From: Prolixibacteraceae bacterium
Lineage (GTDB): Bacteria > Bacteroidota > Bacteroidia > Bacteroidales > Prolixibacteraceae
Assembly (NCBI GenBank): GCA_016931875.1
Contig: JAFGDX010000576.1
Span: forward strand, 1 to 7,510
Length of the DNA stretch: 7,510 nt
Direction of reading: 5' to 3'
Shown: positions 7,105 to 7,510 of the stretch, piece after piece
Numbering within the stretch: the stretch's first letter is position 1
Layout of the letters: each line of letters opens with the position of its first letter
Notes under the pieces: generated by a model
Seen by the model: the letters and a program-made list of their open reading frames with translations, nothing else
Database searches by the model: none
What the model was told of the DNA's origin: nothing
Translations under genes and position numbers: made by a program

Positions 7105-7112
7105 CAAAAGTA
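7105..7112 (-). promoter_or_regulatory. Candidate -7 element for the lipoprotein-NIPSNAP pair
   Basis: The minus strand reads TACTTTTG, a full TAnnTTTG match. It ends eight bases before the ATG at 7097, so transcription would start only a few bases from that codon and about 12 bases from the alternative ATG at 7088. The nearest TTTG on that strand (7137-7140) is 24 bases upstream, too far for a normal -33 box, so support is weak. Confidence 0.3.
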
Positions 7113-7187
7113 AAAATATTTATGAACATAAAACTTCAAAAAAAGAACATAAAAACACCTTGTGCAGCAGGAATACGCAACATTACA

Positions 7188-7195
7188 TAATTTTG
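7188..7195 (+). promoter_or_regulatory. Candidate -7 element for the beta-barrel gene
   Basis: TAATTTTG matches the Bacteroidota -7 pattern and is identical to the -7 box of the MerR gene. It would give a leader of about 100 bases before the ATG at 7305. The only TTG upstream (7160-7162) is 25 bases away, longer than usual. The leader between 7200 and 7304 is AT-rich and shows no riboswitch-like structure that I can recognise. Confidence 0.35.
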
Positions 7196-7304
7196 GTATA
7201 AAAATTGGCAAAGACAAAGCGGACAAAAAAAGTGCCGTCTAAATTGTTCAGAAAGAAAATACTTAAAATACATAAATATCGTTTATTAATAAAATTTAAA
7301 AGTT

Positions 7305-7510
7305 ATGAAACAGTTAGCAATTTTTGGTGTGTTGTTGTTTTTCGGCATTTCGCTGACAGCACAACCCATTTTTAACCTGGGGTTGAAGGCAGGGCTAAAT
7401 AATTCAAAAGTTACCTTCGACAGGGATGAAATTAATTCCGAATCGATTGTAAAATATCATGTAGGTGCTTTTGGCCGAATTGGCGCCGGAAATATTTTTG
7501 TTCAGCCCGA
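7305..7510 (+). CDS. Outer-membrane beta-barrel (PorT-like/porin family) protein, 5' part
   Basis: The reading frame begins at ATG 7305 and stays open for 68 codons to the window end, so the gene is cut by the window. It opens with a clear Sec signal peptide (MKQLAIFGVLLFFGISLTAQ, cleavage likely near residues 18-20). The start of a beta-barrel follows: FNLGLKAGLNNSKVTF as the first strand, then YHVGAFGRIGAGNIFVQPE as the next hairpin. The pattern N-x-G-x-K-x-G-x-N, then G-x-F and the end of a strand at FVQPE, is typical of the small 8-stranded outer-membrane barrels (OMP_b-brl_2, PorT-like) abundant in Bacteroidota, usually about 200 residues. It is divergent from the lipoprotein gene across a 207-base gap. 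Substrate or partner cannot be judged from the fragment. Confidence 0.85.
   Translation, partial: MKQLAIFGVLLFFGISLTAQPIFNLGLKAGLNNSKVTFDRDEINSESIVKYHVGAFGRIGAGNIFVQP

Overview
The window is chromosomal DNA from a Bacteroidota bacterium, possibly a marine or sediment Bacteroidales/Marinilabiliales-type lineage (order is a guess). The evidence is the moderately AT-rich sequence, few clear Shine-Dalgarno sites, matches to the Bacteroidota promoter pattern (TTTG, then TAnnTTTG), a BatA-type double-membrane-segment protein, a Bacteroidota-style LSSC lipoprotein and a PorT-like outer-membrane beta-barrel at the right edge. There are seven protein genes, one of them cut by the window end. I see no RNA genes, mobile elements, CRISPR arrays or long repeats.

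Left part (1-4606), all on the minus strand. rocD (128-1351) encodes ornithine aminotransferase and ends in a symmetric terminator at 95-123. Upstream of it, an exported isoaspartyl peptidase/plant-type asparaginase (3629-4606) is followed after 11 bases by a BatA-domain membrane protein with a VWA-type domain (1560-3617). These two are almost certainly co-transcribed. rocD probably has its own promoter in the gap at 1352-1559.

Middle (4607-5789). A 236-base divergent intergenic region carries the best promoter in the window. It drives a plus-strand MerR regulator with a C-terminal cobalamin-binding module (4843-5715) that keeps the W-x9-E-H motif and a candidate cobalt-ligand histidine of the CarH/LitR light-sensor family. 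It converges on the next operon, and both share a terminator at 5744-5772.

Right part (5789-7510). A minus-strand pair encodes an unrecognised lipoprotein (6570-7097) and, four bases downstream, a Tat-exported tandem NIPSNAP-domain protein (5789-6565). Divergent from them, the first 68 codons of an outer-membrane beta-barrel protein run off the window end (7305-7510).

The genes are mostly ordinary housekeeping and envelope functions. The item most worth following is the B12-type MerR regulator, which has no carotenoid, photolyase or other light-response gene beside it here. I did not find a convincing new multi-gene system.
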